The notes beneath the pieces were generated by a model, which was not told where the DNA came from, did no database searches, and saw nothing but the letters and a program-made list of their open reading frames with translations. A stretch of DNA of 64,000 bases from Ceratotherium simum simum (taxonomy: Eukaryota; Chordata; Mammalia; Perissodactyla; Rhinocerotidae): the NCBI RefSeq assembly GCF_000283155.1, contig NW_004454178.1, positions 131,275 through 195,274 on the forward strand, given 5' to 3'. This document shows, piece by piece, positions 1 to 12,306 of this stretch. The first letter of the stretch is position 1, and each line of letters begins with the position of its first letter. Made by a program: the position numbers and the translations under genes.

Positions 1-2214
1 AAAAAGCTAGACGTTTACCGCAATTGCCAAATAAAATGTGCCAATAATGTGAATCTGTTAAATTTTTAACTATATGTAATCTTCAATGTGACTAGTGAAA
101 ATTAGTCATAATTGAGAGCACATGACATAAAGTATTATAATTGGGACTACTTCTTTTTAAGAAAGCAAACTCTGTTTCTGATGTTTAGCTTCTTTTTTTT
201 TTTTTTTTTTTTTTTTGCCAATTTCAGAACCTTTGTTGCCAGGTTTCATAAATTTCCCTGACACCATGTACCATTTCATTATCATTTACAATCTGCCTCA
301 TTTTTCTTTTACCTTTCTAGTTTCTGTTAATGTAGTCCATTAAAATCTGTATCTGAAGGAAAAATTCTCTCCAGTTACTGGAATAGCCTAAATATTAGTA
401 GTAGTTCAACTTCTTCCACATTTCTCACATTTTGGGTCTAACTTCTATCATGCCCTAAGGCACCAGTAACAGAGAGAAAATTATGTATTACTTACAAAGT
501 CAAATAGCATTATCCGCTCTTCGTAGAACTCATTCCAAAATCTCTTAAAAACCTACTTCTGTCCTAGTTTTTTCCTTCTGGCTCTATAGTCCTAGCAATG
601 ACAAAGGCAAACTCTAATGTCTTCTCTATTTTGTAGCTGCCTCGCCTTACTCTCCCATTTGCACATAAACATCTAATTTGTCGGGGAGCAACCCTATTTG
701 GTTAAATTTATTATCTGCTATCTCACTATGTGGGAGCATAATGAGAAGGAATTATACTTGAATTTCTGCTGGGCATGGATTGTACTGCTTTGGTACGGTT
801 TAGTACAATTCAAAATTATCAGAAAATGTCTGGAGTAGTTCTATGGCTTTATACAGGAGTTGCTTTTGAAACGATGTAGGGGACATAGAGTAAAACCAAA
901 TTTAGAATCAGATGAATTAAGTTCTCCTGGCCATGATATTAATTAATTCTGTTATTCTCTCCCCAAACTCTCTGAACCTCACTTCCCATTTATATTAATT
1001 TTAGATGATATGAAATTCAGGGCTGCTCTATAGATCAAATAAGAAATTCTTAGTTACAGTTGAATATATTTTATACAATGCAAGGTAAAATGCCAATATT
1101 ATACCCACATATGTTAGTTATTTCAAAACTATAAATGTGAGAATTCTCAATCTCTCATTATGCAATCTACACATTCAACGAAAATCTGTGAATTTGAATT
1201 GCAAATACCTCTTGAACTTCAGGTCTATAGAATTTGGCACTCCTGGTGGAGCTATTTCAGCCGGTAAATTCTGGATGTATTTTTTCTAAATATCTCTTGA
1301 CTTGAAGGAAATGGTCTTCAGCATAAATTCTCAGAAAAATATGTACATCACTTTTAAGCCTGAAGAGAATCTAAATATCTTTGAGAAGCATAGATATATT
1401 CAGTCTGAAAATTATGAGAACACAAGAAAAAAGGTTATTGGATAAAATCAGTATGACTTTATTGGATAAAATTATCTTTAAGTCTTACTTAAATTACTTT
1501 TTCTTACACTATACCACAGATCAAAAGAATTAAATGCATTTATTCTATTCTGATATTTGCAAATATTCCCTCTTATTTTGTAAGGGGAACACATTTGGTT
1601 GAGTAGGGTGGTTAAAATTACTTCTTCCCACCTAACTTGAAGTTAGGATATGATTCCTGCCCAGGAGTGGGATGATCACCAAGCTCATCCTGTAAATTAA
1701 GTGATAATGGAATCTTTAAGTTGTTAGTTACAGCCTTTCCCTGATTCTATCAGACTACTGGTGAACTTTTCCTGCCAAATGAAAGAGCATACACCATGCT
1801 TTTTCAGTGTAACAGCCCTGTTGCTAGGAAGCCGAGTACTCACTTGGATTAAAAGCTGCCTCATCAAACCTCCTTCCTTGCCCTCTAGATCCATTCAGAA
1901 GCAGTTTCTTCCCTTTTTAACACTCATCCCTCATAATTTAAATATGACTATAAAGTCTTTCTTCATCCTTCTCTGTGCCAGGTTATGCTTCCTGATTCTT
2001 GTACGCATTCATTTATGATTTCCTTGCCAAAATGCTCAAGTTTCAGGTATTAACTTGAGATAATCTTTGGAAAAGTCCATATTACAATGCAATATCTCTA
2101 TTTCAACAATTACCTTAGGTGGAGTTTTTCCAGTGCAGAATAACTGAGGATGCTACTTTTCTATTTCCTATCAAGCATGTCGCACTGTTGGCGCATTACA
2201 TACACATCAAAACT
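1..2214. other. gene-free stretch, no element recognised
   Basis: AT-rich sequence without a supported gene. The only clear low-complexity feature is a run of 24 T at 193-216. The longest open frame (1761-2018, plus) has no recognisable domain and is probably chance. Very old, unrecognised repeats may be present. Confidence 0.5.
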
Positions 2215-2310
2215 CTTCCAATTCTGTTCCATTGATATGAGTATCTGTTTTTCTGCCAGTGCCATGTATGGCACTGTTGTTGATTCTGTCTTTATTTAAA
2301 TTTTTGATAT
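2215..2310 (-). mobile_element. short L1 ORF2-region fragment
   Basis: Reads as antisense L1: it carries the 'ctgttccattgat..gtatctgttttt' stretch typical of the region downstream of the reverse transcriptase. Only about 100 bases are recognisable and the ends are not defined. Confidence 0.4.
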
Positions 2311-2907
2311 TTTGTTTAACATGGATCTTTTGCATCAATTTTTATTTTTAAAAATATTGCATTAAAATATTATTTATCTTGAAAAAAATCTCTTCCAGTC
2401 AAATTTTCACATGAGAGTTTCTCAAGCCAGCTCAATCCATTGTCGTGAAGTTTTGAAACTAAATACAAAACCTTACATATATCCCTAAATCTTGTCTGTA
2501 TTCAAAAATTCTGCACAGTATCTCAAAAAGTTGGAACCATTAAGAATGAAATCAAATTGAAGTAAGAATCATAAACTTATTAGGTAATAAATGCCAATGT
2601 ACACAGACAGTGTCACCTAGTGCCCATTACTGTTGGGGACATCACTCCAGGGAGTGACTCAAACCACGTCCCTTTGTCAACCACATACCCCCCCATAACC
2701 CCTAAAGAGGTCTTAATATCCCACAACTAGATGAGCCCCACAACTAAAGAGACCCACTGTTTCTGATGGGAGTTTATTCTATGGTATGACAGGCACTAAA
2801 AAATGCTTGGGAACCACAGGCAGAGTGCCACTGAGGAATGGAGGTGTCTGCACATCCTTTACAATCATTATGGAAAAGTGATATGTAAAATGTTTGCATC
2901 ACTGAAA
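2311..2907. other. gene-free stretch
   Basis: No gene or repeat recognised. The stretch is partly C-rich around 2680-2750 and looks like ordinary intergenic sequence. Confidence 0.4.
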
Positions 2908-3045
2908 GCAAGGCTAGAGCCCTGGCTTTAAGTTCAAGGGCCTACAGGAGTCTGCCTATTTCAGCTGTGTGTCCTTAAGACAAGCACCTCCAATTCTCTA
3001 ACCCTCAGTGTCCTTATCTGTAAGAAAAGGGGAAGGATACAAAGG
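2908..3045 (+). mobile_element. MIR SINE remnant
   Basis: Sense-strand MIR pattern in the expected order: 'gagccctggctttaagttcaa', then 'agctgtgtgtcctta', then 'ctctaaccctcagtgtccttatctgtaa'. These are the conserved MIR core and 3' part. The copy is diverged, as expected for an ancient mammalian SINE. Confidence 0.6.
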
Positions 3046-5994
3046 CAATCATGCCAGTGGGGAGGATGCACCAGCAGGGAATCAGGAAGCCTCTTAATTG
3101 TCTGTGGCCTACAAGCTAGGCCTAAGCGCAAGCTTTTCATTTAGCCCTTATGTGTCTTTCAAATAGTGTTGTCCCTATCCCATCCAATTCACAAAGTCAA
3201 AGTTTGCTTAAATTATCAAACACATAGACATAAACAGCCATTTTATTAAAAAGAAGATTCTTTGCACTGTTTCACTCAGCAGCACCTTTACAATGGGAGT
3301 CGCAATGCATGCTCCAGATAATCCCCATAAATAATCAGGCAATCTGCTTCTTGATGCACTTGCAGTTGGGGTGGGGGGCATGGGGCAGTCTTCCCCCATT
3401 GAACTTGCACCTGAGATTTGCAACCTGTGAGTTGTAGAGAACCTGCCTCTATTTCCTTGGCTTTAACTTGTGTATAAGTCTTGTTTACATCATATAAAGA
3501 AAGTTGATTCATTCAGATCCCTAGCAAATACTACGGAAACTCAATGATTTCCTTATTCACCAAATAGTTAAATTGCCATTAAGATGAGCCAGACTAGGTG
3601 CTCATCAGCATTTGGTCTGTCGTCTGAGATCTTCCCTAACAATTTCAAAAGACCTGGACTTTCATGAAGATAAGAGGGAGAGAAGACTATACAGAGTTGG
3701 TCTAAATATTGCAGAAGCTCATAGGTGATTTGCTGAATTGCTTAAATTTAATCAAGTATTTTGCATTGTTTAGACAATAAGCCAAACTATTAAATCCAAT
3801 CATTTAATTTTCAAAAATATTTAAAATCATTTGTTTTTCCTATATCCACCCTTGTTTAATTAACCTCATCACCTCAAATTTCTCAAATCTTTTTCTTATC
3901 CATACAGTCAGAATACTACATATTAAAAGCAGCATATATGCATACGCACATCTCTTGGATGCATAAAGGGAAGGAATAAACATCATTGATATAAAAAAAT
4001 CACCCAAATGCTTAATTTTATCCTAAACTTTGTTCTACATAAAGATCATCTCTGTCACTTACTTAGAGCTGAATCCTCTCCAGGTAGTCATTTAGAGTAG
4101 GGTGCATCATTCAACAGTAGAGATGGGCAGACAAAATTTAGTGAAATGAAAACTCACCAGCAAACTATAAGAACTTTATGTAACCAAGAAAGGGATAGAG
4201 AATGAACAGAGACTTCTCAGAGAGAAGATGATATCTTAATAGAAGAGAAAATGATTAAGTTTAGTAGATTTAATGTCTCCAGTTCATGATGAGAGAGAAA
4301 AAACACAAACTGATTCACAGTCATGGGTATCCACAACAAGAAAACTTTCAAGCCCACCTGTGTGCCCAAGTGTCCTCTTCATCTTACCCTTGAAGCTGCA
4401 GCACACAGAGCTTTTAAATTTGGACTGTGAACTTGAATTTACTGAATTATTGACTAGAGGTGTCTTTAGCAACTGATGATGGAGTTAGCATAAAGAGAGA
4501 TGTGCAACAAATTGTTAAGAGCAATTTCATAATATTTCTCTTAATAGTTGCAGAACAAAGTATTGTTTTTAAAAATTGCCACCCCAAAATCCCTGATACA
4601 TTTTGAATTGCCAGGACAAATCAAACAAATTCTCCAGCATTCTAGAGAAGTATGTTAACTCTTGCCTCCTATCTTTACAAGAAAATATTTAGAAATCAAA
4701 GAGAGACAATTGTGAAAAAGTAAAAAGGCAGGGAGAAAGCAGCTGACCATTAAAGAATGCTGAATTATCTCTGGATGCTCTGCATTCGCGTTCCCTGGTG
4801 TGATGGGAGCACTCTTGGTGAGAAGAGGCAAGAGTTTAAATAGTTTTCTGAGAAGGCCATGAGGTAAAGTGCTCTTGGAAAGAATAGATCTCCCCCTGCA
4901 GATCTCAATAGACTTCAGCGAGACAGATTTGTCACAGCTAATTAGAAGTGTATTCATGAGGTGGAAGAAAGGGAGCCCTAAAGTCACATGGGCTTTGAGA
5001 AAAGTGTTTCCACCCCTGGTATCCAAAGTGCAAGACCCTGATTTTCTGAGAGTTTCATCAGAAATTTCCCCTAACGGCTATTCCTCCCAGAGAAATGTGG
5101 GAACTAATGTGAAAAGTCATAAAAAAGATGAAAAGTAGCCCAAATATTGTTATTTATTTTAGCATTTTATTGGTAATCTAATAATTATTTTATCTGAGCA
5201 TTAAGGCAATACATACACTGAGGAAAATATGAAAAAGTTTAAAAATTTAGAAGTGCCCATAATACTCAGAGATAGTCACCAAAAACATATCATATTGATG
5301 GTTATCCTTACAAAATTACATTCCTACTGCATGTTTACATACATAGATACATATATAAAGTATATACTTACATATGTAGCATTTACATACTAACACATAT
5401 ATGTGTGCATACATGTGTGTACTTAGATATGATTTGACAATTTTTATTTTTCATGAACTACTTAATAAGAAGTGTCCCTAATGTGAAATATTCTTCCAAA
5501 TGTAATGTTCAATATTCACAGGGTATTCTACCGCATAAATATGCTTGATTTTATTTAATAAATGCTTAATTTTCAATGCACACATTGTTTTAATTATGGC
5601 GATAATAAATCGTGATGATGAACATCCTTATACTTAATTTTGAATGTGTTTCCTTCATAAATGTTTCTTCCATTGGAATTATTTAATCAATCTGCATAAA
5701 CATTTTTAAAGTTTTGTTTTTATTAAGTTACATTCTTAAAACATTATCAGTTTACTTTCCCACTGTCTGACAGTTCCCATTTCACTGATGTATCCTTACA
5801 ACTCTCTCTCTCTAAATGTAAGTAAATACACACTAAATGAATAAACACACACACACACGTCTGGTATCTCCAGCCTAAGATGACCGAATTTAGTTGATTT
5901 TTCTTTCTAATGAGGTTGAAACTTCTTGAATGTGTTGGTATTTATTCTTTTCTAAATTGTATACTCATTTCATTTGCCCTTATTTGAACTTAAG
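3046..5994. other. gene-free stretch with short opposing open frames
   Basis: No recognised gene. Overlapping open frames on both strands at 4655-5026 (minus, 123 codons) and 4869-5138 (plus, 89 codons) show no motif, and their mutual overlap argues that at most one could be real. A short CA run lies at 5847-5858. Confidence 0.4.
5325..5425. repeat. AT/CA-rich simple-sequence tract
   Basis: Degenerate alternation of 'tacata', 'tatata' and 'tgtgtg' units, an old decayed microsatellite. Confidence 0.6.
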
Positions 5995-6192
5995 AAAATC
6001 TCATTTACAATTGCATCAAAAAGAATAAAATATCTAGGAGTAAATTTAACCAAAGAGATGAAAGATTTCTACACTGAAAACCATAAGCTATTACTGAAAG
6101 AAATTAAGGAAGACAGAAATAAACAGTAAAATCAACTGTGCTCACGAATTAGAAAAAAGAACATTTTTAAAATGTCCATTCTACCAAAAGGT
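5995..6192 (+). mobile_element. L1 ORF2 fragment (post-RT region)
   Basis: Sense L1. It includes the 'ttacaattgcatcaaaaag', 'aatatctaggagtaaattta' and 'aaaatgtccattctaccaaa' stretches found downstream of the reverse transcriptase core. About 200 bases with several small indels, so not coding. Confidence 0.65.
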
Positions 6193-7591
6193 ATATTATT
6201 TTTTAACTTATTTAACATTCTATTTGCATATTAAAGTAAAATATGTCTGCCATATACGTCTCAATAGTGTTTGCATTTTCTTGTGTTGTTTTTGTATTTC
6301 ATTTTGTTCATAGCTTTTTTATAGGAATTTTTTTTTAATTTATGGAATAAAAAACATCAACATTACTTCTGTAGTTTCTTCTAGTGATTCTATGTTTAGA
6401 AAATTCTCTAATAGCTTAAAACCAAAAATATTTTTACTTTAGTTAGTTTTTATTTTTGCTTTTTTTCCTTTAACTCTTTAAAGTCTGGAATTTTGGAGTG
6501 TGAATATGAAGCAATGATTTACTCTATTCTCGCTGAATAATGATTTCATTATCCTAACACCAATTACTAACAAAGTATTCATTTACCCAACGAGTTTTGA
6601 TATCACTTTTTTCATCTATTAAATTTTTACATTTATCAGAACTCTGTCTAATGTTGTCTACTGATTCTTCTAACTCTTAAAACTGTACTTCACCATTTGG
6701 ATTATTTTAAGATGTTATTTGTTATTTATGTATGTTAAATAAAATAGTCTTTTATCTTTCTTTTTTTTCAAACAATTTTATAAATATTTGCCCATTAATT
6801 TAGGAAAGAAAATCAACTCTAGAACTGCATTGTCATGTTTCAAAAACAACAGTGACAAAACATTTTATAGTTCTTATTGAAATAACATTAGCCTTATCAT
6901 TTATTTGAGGAGTATTGACATCTGTATAAAATTAATCCTCTCATCTAGGAGTACACTTGACCCTTTGATTTAGTTAGGTTTTCAGTTAACCTCCTTTGTT
7001 AAGAGTTATGATTTGTGTGTGGTGTGTGAATATTTATTTGTGTGTGTGTTCTGTATATTTCTGCGGATTTCACATTATACGTATTTCCCTATATTTCTCA
7101 TTAAATTTATTCCTATTTTATTTGCTATTGATTTTTCAACTTTTTGATATTTGTCAGTATTTATTTCTGGCAAACTAGAGGGTTGTTGGTTAAATTAATT
7201 TTTAATCTTCCTAACATTTAGACCCTAATTAGTAAAAAACTTTGTAAAAGATCACATTGTGTTTACTTTTCACAGTCATCAAATGCACAAAATAAACATT
7301 TAATATGCTTTATTCGAAAACATAGAGGTTTATTTTTCATTTACATTATATTGTTTAGAATTTTCAAAACTATGTCAATCAGTTTGGTGGAAATGGGCCT
7401 TCTTTACTTGTTTTTTACTTTAATAATAACACAAACATTACTTCATAATTATGCCTGGATTTTTCCTTAGTTTGAGTCAGATACAGTTTATCATGCTGAG
7501 GAATTATCTTTCTATAGTTAGTATCATCTAAGATTGTCTATCAACAATAATTGCTAGATTTAATTACTTGCCAACCATTCTTTACAACTTC
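6193..7591. other. AT-rich gene-free stretch
   Basis: Very AT-rich. Parts look like heavily diverged antisense L1, but no diagnostic stretch could be pinned down. No gene seen. Confidence 0.3.
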
Positions 7592-7619
7592 TGTGTGTGT
7601 GTGTGTGTGTGTGTGTGTA
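7592..7619. repeat. (TG)n microsatellite
   Basis: Fourteen uninterrupted TG units. The purity suggests the tract may still be length-variable. Confidence 0.9.
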
Positions 7620-8404
7620 TCTGAGTCTGAGAGACGTCATTACTATTTTAATGTTTTCAATAGTTGTTGAGGGTGCTTATTAGCAAGGAACGGGTAAGTA
7701 AATAACCATGTTTGAAGTAGGAAGCTTGAATTTTGTGACAACACTGTTGACAGCAAACTGTGTAAGTCGGTATGGCTGTCTGGGACCCTGGTTCCTGACC
7801 TCTGCAATGATCATTTTGAACAAGAGCAGTAGTCGCAAATACATGGCATTTGTGTCTGGAGCCTTATGCCCTGGGGCCCATCCCCAGGAACCAACTTCAG
7901 AAAGTTCTCACTACAGCAATCCAGAAGCCTTTGGCGGTCATTGAAATTGGCACATGCCATGAACTCAGTGGTCAGCCATTGGCGAGATATCCTTTAGGAT
8001 CACTCACTCCCTTAAATTCTTTTCCTGTATGAAGGATTCCGCACATTTCCTTTGGGCATCATTTACAGAGTGCCTGCTGCTTGTCAGGCCCTTGGGTAGA
8101 TCTTGGGAGACCACCAGCTCCCTGCCCCACCACAGTCCCCAGTACACCTGTGCTCCTTCCTATGGATAGTCCTGTGGTTCTTGGGTGGAACCACTGACTT
8201 CTTGGGAACACCAATTCCTGTCACAAAGAACTTTAACTACTACACATAACTGCACTTTTTTCTTTTCAGCATAGCATGTGTTCATGACATTCTAATTATC
8301 AGAGTAGAGACCAAAACTTAAAAACTTAGTTGCTGAAAGGGCCTGTACTCTACTCAAATTGTTGGCAAGTTTATTTTTTCCTGGGGGAAACAGCAATTAT
8401 ATCT
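7620..8404. other. gene-free, moderately GC-rich stretch
   Basis: Two overlapping short plus-strand frames (7708-7944 and 7850-8032) have no recognisable domain. At 8060-8095 'gagtgcctgctgcttgtcaggccctt' resembles the start of an L2/MIR-type repeat. Otherwise unassigned. Confidence 0.35.
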
Positions 8405-8840
8405 GTGGGGATATTTCCCATTTCACTTATAGAGAAACTGAGGCAAAGGAAGCAGAGTCATTTATTTATTTATTTATTTTGTGAGGAAGATCAACCCTGA
8501 GCTAACATTGATGCTAATCCTCCTCTTTTTGCTGAGGAAGACCAGCTCTGAGCTAACATCTATTGCCAATCCTCCTCCTTTCTTTTCCCCAAAGCCCCAG
8601 TAGATAGTTGTATGTCATAGTTGCACAACCTTCTAGTTGCTGTTTGTGGGACATGGCCTCAGCATGGCCGGAGAAGTGGTGCGTCGGTGCGCGCCTGGGA
8701 TCTGAACCTGGGCTGCCAGTAGTGGAGTGCACGCACTTAACCGCTAAGCCATGGGGCCGGCCCAGCAGCAGAGTCATTTAAATGACAGAGTGACTGGCAG
8801 AGCTAAGAACCAAATTGATCACGTTTCCAGTCATTGCTAA
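8405..8840 (+). mobile_element. MIR SINE remnant, split by an ERE insertion
   Basis: The left part reads 'cccatttcacttatagagaaactgaggcaaag' and the right part resumes with 'agtgactggcagagctaagaacca'. Together they are the consecutive MIR core (the '..aaactgaggc..' motif) and its '..ggcagagc..' continuation. The interruption is exactly the ERE copy bounded by a direct repeat. Confidence 0.65.
8465..8766 (-). mobile_element. ERE (equine tRNA-derived SINE), long form
   Basis: Antisense SINE. The RNA polymerase III head lies at the right end ('cttaaccgctaagcc' near 8740), and the A-rich tail appears as repeated 'ttta' at the left. The body has the 'gttgtatgtcatagttgcac' block and a doubled 'gagctaacat' tail module typical of the longer ERE forms. 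The insertion is flanked by a perfect 14-bp target duplication, 'agcagagtcattta', at 8451-8464 and 8767-8780. Confidence 0.93.
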
Positions 8841-9598
8841 TTCCTCTGTGAACGCAAGTTACACATTTTCCTTGTTCATTTCCACCAGAGGAAGCACAAG
8901 TTCTTAAGGTGTTTTCTGTGGCTTCTGGCACTGATATTCAATTTGATTTTCTTGCAGACATGACCGAATGACTCACAGGTGGAGGGCTTGGCTTCACTTT
9001 TCATCAAAGGACCTCAAAGTTTTCCACTATCTCTGCACAGTAATGTTTTTCTGAACTACATAACCCTTTTAGTGTGTATGAGACTTATAATGAATGATAA
9101 AATATCCTCTGAGAAGAAAACCATTCCACTCAGTCTAGTGAGAGTGTTCTCTGCAGTAGCAGCCTTCTTTTGCAAGGCTGTTGATTCCTACTGTGGGGGA
9201 GTATGCAGGGCACAGGGAAATTTAGACCACTTATTCCCCCTCCACAAACAGATTGTACATTACCAGTACCTTATTATATATGCATGAAGACCAGGGACTG
9301 CTGACTTGGAATGTGAATTGCCAAGGAGATGCTACCTTATGCTCAGGGTGTGAAACTAATTAATATTTGGTCTAGGTTCTTCTAATTAACTTTCCTTTCC
9401 AAAAAATACTAGCCTCATTGCTTTCCCACCTCCAAAATACACATAGCCAAATCCCCAAAACAAGGCCGATGAAATTAACAAGATTTTTTCATTTAATGCC
9501 CTGCCACCACCCTACTTATACAAACTCCACAATTCTTTGGTGACAGCTTCTAATGATTTCTTGAATGAAACATAGTATCAGAGGATTATGTGGTTTTT
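8841..9598. other. gene-free stretch
   Basis: Contains a 102-codon plus-strand open frame (8979-9287) without recognisable domains or splice context. No repeat recognised. Confidence 0.35.
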
Positions 9599-10465
9599 AG
9601 AAATATTTTTTATTAATAAAGTTTCTATTTTAGAACAGTTTTTGGTTTAAAGAAAATTTAGCAGATAGTACAGAGAGTTATCATATACTCTTCTTTCTCC
9701 TATAGTTAACATTTTACCTTTGCATGGGGCATTTGTTACAATTGATGAACTGGTTTTCATACATTATTAGTAACTACAACCCATAGTTTACATTGATTCA
9801 CTCTGTTGCATAAGTTGTGACAAATGCATAATGTCATGTAAATTCCACTACAGCATCATACAGAAGAGTTTCACTGTGTTAAACATCCTCTGTGTTCTGC
9901 TTGTTCACCTCTTTCTCCTCCCAACCCCTGGCAACAACTGATCTTTTTATTGTCTTCATAGATTTGCTTTTTCCAGATCTCATATAGCTGGAATCATATA
10001 GTATGTAGCCTTTTTAGTCTTCTTTCTCTTAGTACTATATGTGGAAGATTTCTCCATGTCTTTTCATGGCTTGATAGCTCAGCTCTTTCTATTGATTGTT
10101 GTATAATATTCCACTATATGGATGTACCACAGCTTATTTTTCCCTTCGCCTACTGAAGGATGTTGATTAGTTCTAAGTTTTAGGTGATTATGTGAAAAAT
10201 ATTCACATCCAGCTATTTTTGTAAATGTAAGTTTCCAAATCAGTAGGGTAAATCTCAAGAAGCACAACTGCGAGATCATAAGTTATGACTATGTTTAGCT
10301 TTGTAACAAAGTGTCAAACTGTCTTCCAGAGTGGTTGTACCATTTTGTATTCCCATCAGCAATGAATAACAGTTCCTGTATTTCACCAGCATTTAGTATT
10401 GCTAGTATTTTGAATTGTAGCCATTCTAATAGGTGTTAGTGCTATCTCATTTTTGTTTTAATTGC
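9599..10465 (-). mobile_element. old L1 3' end (L1M-type)
   Basis: Antisense L1 3' UTR and ORF2 C-terminal region. Characteristic stretches in order are 'ctttctcctcccaacccctggcaac', 'catatagctggaatcatatag', 'ttgtataatattccactatatg' and 'gccattctaataggtgtta'. Strongly diverged, with stops and indels in ORF2. Probably 5'-truncated near 10465. Confidence 0.8.
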
Positions 10466-10714
10466 TAAATTTTTAAAGTATGTATTATTTATTCTTTTGC
10501 TAATTTTCCTAATAAAATTTATTTTCAATCCCTGTACTTGGAATATTATTTTTACCCATTGTCAATTCTCCATACATAAGTGTAATTAAAAAGAGAGCAT
10601 GCTTATGTGTGTGACAGATAGAGAGGAAAAGGAAAATGGGGGAAATAAATAAAAGAACAGCATGAATATTATGAGAATGAAAAGCAATTACATTTATTAG
10701 GAATAGCTAAAATA

Positions 10715-10885
10715 AAAATAATGACTAGTATTCATTACTTTTATCATATTTAATCATTAAAATCTTATAAGAAAAAACATACATTAACTCAAATTTCACA
10801 GAAGAGGAAACTGGGCCTCAGCCACCTCACGTGATGGACAGAAGTTCTTGAAAAGTAGAGCTGAAATGGATGCCAAGTTCTCAGG
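10715..10885 (+). mobile_element. MIR SINE remnant
   Basis: The order is a '..atcatatttaatcattaaaatcttata..' segment, then 'aaatttcacagaagaggaaactgggcctcag'. This is the classic MIR core in sense orientation. Confidence 0.6.
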
Positions 10886-12306
10886 GTCAGTCCTCTCATT
10901 CTCCTCTGTTTTATTTATTGTTTCTTGTACCCCACCATCTTCTGGGTTGGAAATGCTCCCTCCTATCTCCTGGCATGTGGTGCATTCCAAGCCAGCCTCT
11001 CGTAGAGAGCCTCAAAGAGGCTGCACCTGGTATGCACTGCTAACCCAGCTGACTGAGACGGGAGCAGGTCTACCTTCCTGATTAACTAGTCAGTTCAACC
11101 CACGGCGTTCCAATATGAATTGTTTCATTTGGTTAAAGATTTTGTCTACCACCCAGCAGCTTTTTCAGGGCATAGGAGACTTGGCTGTGTCAGCAGTAAA
11201 ACTGCTGAACCCGGCCAGGATTTTGTCAAACTGGTGAGATCACAAAGCCTGGTACAGCACCATGTAGAGGTGGTCCATGGGGCCCGGGACATGATCCAGG
11301 TTTTTAAAACTGAGTCTATGATTTAGGCTAAAACTTAGATTCTCTGCTTATCAGGATCCTAAAAAGAAATTATACCAAATAATTTTCAGCTCCATTTCTC
11401 AACTGAAAAGCTAGTTCTTTCCTTCTCATTTTGTAATGCTATTCAATGCAAAGCCCTGTGATTTAGAGAAGGAAAAAATGTGCTGCCTACTGTTGCTTTG
11501 GAAGAAAAAGGTTGATAGAAATATCCATACCACCACTAACATGTAGAGAAGGATTACAGAAATCTAATAATCCTAATTAATTGGAGAAGTAGCTGAAAAG
11601 TGCTTACTAAATTTATGAATTAATAGAGCACTTCTTCATTGCCTACCTTTCACTGTGTCTTCTGATGTAATGGTTATTGACCACATAACAAATACAATAT
11701 CATAGAATCCTTCCCCTGTAGGGGATTAGTCTTTGCATTTCTTCAAAAACACATGATTCATTTTTTTCCAATTTCAAATTTTGATAAAGGGGGAATGTTT
11801 TCAGTTGTTATTCAAAGAAAAGATATCTGCATTTTCTAAATCCCGGTGTGACTCTATGTAAATATTCCCTTGGAATATTTATGACACTTTAGTCTCTTTC
11901 AAATTCTTTCAAATGTCCACACACCTAGCTCTTCCATAAACTCCATCAATGGATCAGTTAAACAATATAATCAAAATCACCAGTTCATATGAGGCCACCG
12001 AAGGTGGGCAGAGTATGTAATATTAACCAGAGATTTTGGGGCATTAATACACATGAATTACTATCAGAGAAGTGGTATGAGAGAAGAATTGGAATGAATG
12101 GACACAAAGAAGGAATAAATACCAGTGGCATTTACAGCATTATTCATGTGTAAATGTTACAAAGAGTTCAGATTTTGACAAAAGTACTACTGATACACAT
12201 TTTGAGATAGGTGGCTTTCAGTTGCTGCAAGTATTATCTGTATTACCCATGATAATCTAGCATGGGTACCTATACATCCTGGAGCAGGGATGGAGTATTT
12301 AGACCG
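10886..12306. other. gene-free stretch next to the receptor pseudogene
   Basis: Short frames at 10848-11081 and 11120-11326 (plus) and 10796-10990 (minus) show no domain. No repeat recognised except the preceding MIR. This is the 3' flank of the minus-strand receptor pseudogene. Confidence 0.35.

Noticed and set aside
4655..5138. Overlapping frames on both strands (123 and 89 codons)
   Set aside because: No recognisable motifs, no splice or promoter context, and they overlap antisense to each other; treated as chance.
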